The notes beneath the pieces were generated by a model. The model made no database searches and was not told where the DNA came from. It saw nothing but the letters and a program-made list of their open reading frames with translations. Source: a virus. Taken from it: a stretch of DNA of 39,657 nucleotides. The DNA is taken from IMG/VR virus record IMGVR_UViG_3300019124_000102, positions 1 to 39,657 of that record. The stretch is one strand, 5' to 3'. Positions 38,425-39,657 of this stretch are shown here, piece by piece; positions within the stretch are counted from its first letter, which is position 1; every line of letters begins with the position of its first letter. The position numbers and the translations under genes are program-made.

Positions 38425-38869
38425 CAACCGAAACCGCGAGGTCACGCTGATCCAGATCGCGCGCCGGCAGCTGAAGCTGACCGACCCGCAGTACTACGGC
38501 ATGCTGATGGACCTGGCCGGCGTCGACAGCTCGCGCGACCTGGACGCGCCCGGCCGTGCCCGCGTACTGGAGCACCTGCGCAAGCTGGGCTTCAAGGACG
38601 AACGTCCGCCGGCATCGAAGAGGCCGCGCCGGCCGGTCCCTTCGGCCGATCGCCTGCCGCTGGTGCGCCGCATCCGTGCGCAGCTGATCAGCCTCGACCA
38701 CAAGCCCGATGAATACGCCGACGGCATCGCCAAGCAAATGCTCGGTGACGCGGCCCCGAAGTACTTCGAGTGGTGCAGCACGCGCGACCTGTACCGCATC
38801 AGCCAGGCGCTGGGCGTCGAGCAGGAGCGCCGTGGCGCTCCGACGGCACCGAGCCGACGTCGCGCCTGA
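38405..38869 (+). CDS. gemA: GemA/gp16-like regulatory protein (DUF1018), 154 aa
   Basis: GTG at 38405 with GAGGAGG-type site upstream. Matches the Mu gp16/GemA family: REVTLIQIARRQLKLTDPQYYGMLMDLAG near the start, PGRARVLEHLRKLGFK in the middle, then RRIRAQLISLDHKPDEYADGIAKQMLG and FEWCSTRDLYRISQALGV. GemA in Mu modulates host gene expression and DNA supercoiling. Placed directly before mor as in Mu. Confidence 0.9.
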   Translation: MSKLARDNRNREVTLIQIARRQLKLTDPQYYGMLMDLAGVDSSRDLDAPGRARVLEHLRKLGFKDERPPASKRPRRPVPSADRLPLVRRIRAQLISLDHKPDEYADGIAKQMLGDAAPKYFEWCSTRDLYRISQALGVEQERRGAPTAPSRRRA

Positions 38870-38882
38870 AAGGAGGACTGCC

Positions 38883-39272
38883 ATGAGCTTCCCACCCGAG
38901 ACCGCGACCGAGGCCCGACGCCATGAGCTGCTCGCCCAGGTCGCGGAGCAGATCGCGCAGCGGCTGATCGAGAAGCTCGGCACCGACGAGGAGCTGGCGT
39001 GCGACGTCGGCAACCACCTGGCCGACTTCCTCGCGGCCAGCTGGAAGGGCCAGATCATCTACATCCCGGCCGACCAGGCTTTCAAGCTGAACGGCCGCGA
39101 TTGGGAGATCTTCCACCGCTTCAGGCGAGGCAACGCGAACGACCTGGCGCGCGAATACGGCGTCAGCAAGGTGCGCATCCACCAGATCTACAAGCGGTGC
39201 CTGGCGGAGTACCGTGCGCGCACGCAGCACAGCCTCTTCAGGGACCCTGCCGTCGATGCCGATCAAGCCTGA
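38883..39272 (+). CDS. mor: Mor/C-family transcription activator, 129 aa
   Basis: Activator of middle/late transcription. AAAGGAGG precedes the ATG. A dimerisation half (ETATEARRHELLAQVAEQIAQRLIEKLG, then GQIIYIPAD) is followed by a helix-turn-helix with DWEIFHRFRRGNANDLAREYGVSKVRIHQIYKRCL, the hallmark of Mor/C. It is the only such activator in the window, so it may perform the roles of both Mu Mor and Mu C. Confidence 0.93.
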   Translation: MSFPPETATEARRHELLAQVAEQIAQRLIEKLGTDEELACDVGNHLADFLAASWKGQIIYIPADQAFKLNGRDWEIFHRFRRGNANDLAREYGVSKVRIHQIYKRCLAEYRARTQHSLFRDPAVDADQA

Positions 39273-39657
39273 AAACAGGGGCCGCTACCCGGCGGACTGG
39301 CCAGAGATCCGCGAGCGCATCTTGGCCCGCGCTGGTAGGCGCTGCGAGTGGCCCGGGTGTGGCGCCTGGCACCGGGCGCTTGGCTACTGGCGTGGTGAGC
39401 GGTTCGTCTACCTGCCGCGTGCGCTCCGTGAAGCCGGCGTCGACCGGCCCTGCACGATCGCCGCAGTCGACGGGCCGCTGAAGATCATCCGCATCATCCT
39501 GACGATCGCCCACCTGGACCACCAGCCCGAAAACTGCGACCCGGCGAACCTGCGCGCCTGGTGCCAGCGCCACCACCTGGCGTACGATGCCGAGCACCAC
39601 GCTCGGACGGCCTACGCGACCCGGCTGGCGAGGGCGAACACCTTGCCGCTGTTCTAG
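39256..39657 (+). CDS. HNH nuclease-like protein at the right end, 133 aa
   Basis: Contains an HNH-like core: RRCEWPGC (C30, C35), then LTIAHLDHQPENCDPANLRAWCQRHHL with H86, N98, C103 and H106, in line with a zinc-stabilised HNH nuclease. An insert (ALGYWRGERFVYLPRAL) separates the first cysteine pair from the HNH core. ATG at 39256 overlaps the end of mor by 17 bases. The stop is the last base of the window, so phage end sequences lie beyond. Substrate unknown. Confidence 0.83.
   Translation: MPIKPENRGRYPADWPEIRERILARAGRRCEWPGCGAWHRALGYWRGERFVYLPRALREAGVDRPCTIAAVDGPLKIIRIILTIAHLDHQPENCDPANLRAWCQRHHLAYDAEHHARTAYATRLARANTLPLF

Noticed and set aside
1-39657. CRISPR arrays, tRNA genes, insertion sequences
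   Set aside because: No regularly spaced repeats, cloverleaf-like sequences or IS-type transposases apart from the phage transposase were seen.

Overview
The window is a nearly complete Mu-like transposable (replicatively transposing) phage or prophage of a high-GC proteobacterium. Gene content points to a Mu/BcepMu-type phage: a DDE transposase with a Mu-type N-terminal DNA-binding domain, an AAA+ target-selection ATPase, Ner, Gam, GemA and Mor, a Mu-order head and tail cluster, and a com gene. GC content is roughly 65-68% by eye. The host could be a xanthomonad or a Burkholderiales-like bacterium; I cannot decide which. No host genes, tRNAs, CRISPR arrays or IS elements are visible. Both ends of the window coincide with stop codons (base 1 on the minus strand, base 39657 on the plus strand), so the true phage ends are probably just outside.

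Layout. Two divergent transcription units leave a control region at 28475-28611. The plus-strand early arm (28612-39657) carries ner, the transposase, the B-type ATPase, a dense run of small, mostly ATGA/GTGA-coupled genes (several with winged-helix folds), gam, then a 171-bp gap with unusual RNA structure, then a second block ending in gemA, mor and an HNH gene. The minus-strand arm (28474-1) starts with the LexA/S24-type repressor and a coupled secreted coiled-coil protein. The late genes follow in Mu order: an M15-like protein, endolysin and spanins; gp25, gp26, small and large terminase, portal, F; protease/scaffold, decoration-like protein, major capsid; gp35, gp36, G, gp37, gp38, sheath, tube, frameshifted tail chaperone, tape measure; N, P, gp45, gp46, gp47, gp48 fused to an adhesin, tail fibre, fibre chaperone; a papain-like protein; and a com/DNA adenine methylase pair with one last hypothetical gene.

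How the parts work together. The repressor and Ner probably compete at operators in the divergent control region, where both genes look leaderless. Early genes give transposition and host take-over. Mor, the only C/Mor-family activator seen, probably switches on the late arm. A 14-bp palindrome GTAAAGCGCTTTAC (one copy with one change) lies in the gaps before the lysis genes, before the protease gene and before gp46. These match the positions of Mu promoters Plys, PI and PP, so they are the best candidates for its binding sites. A second element, a shared 15-mer with core CCTGTACAGG, lies in front of com and in front of the second early block. In the com/methylase pair the methylase start codon lies inside an RNA stem whose loop holds the Shine-Dalgarno sequence, as in the Com-controlled mom gene of Mu, but the modification enzyme is a D12-class DNA adenine methylase.

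No gene-free stretch is longer than 300 bases. The largest gaps (36941-37111, 28475-28611, 1395-1510) are described as regulatory features.
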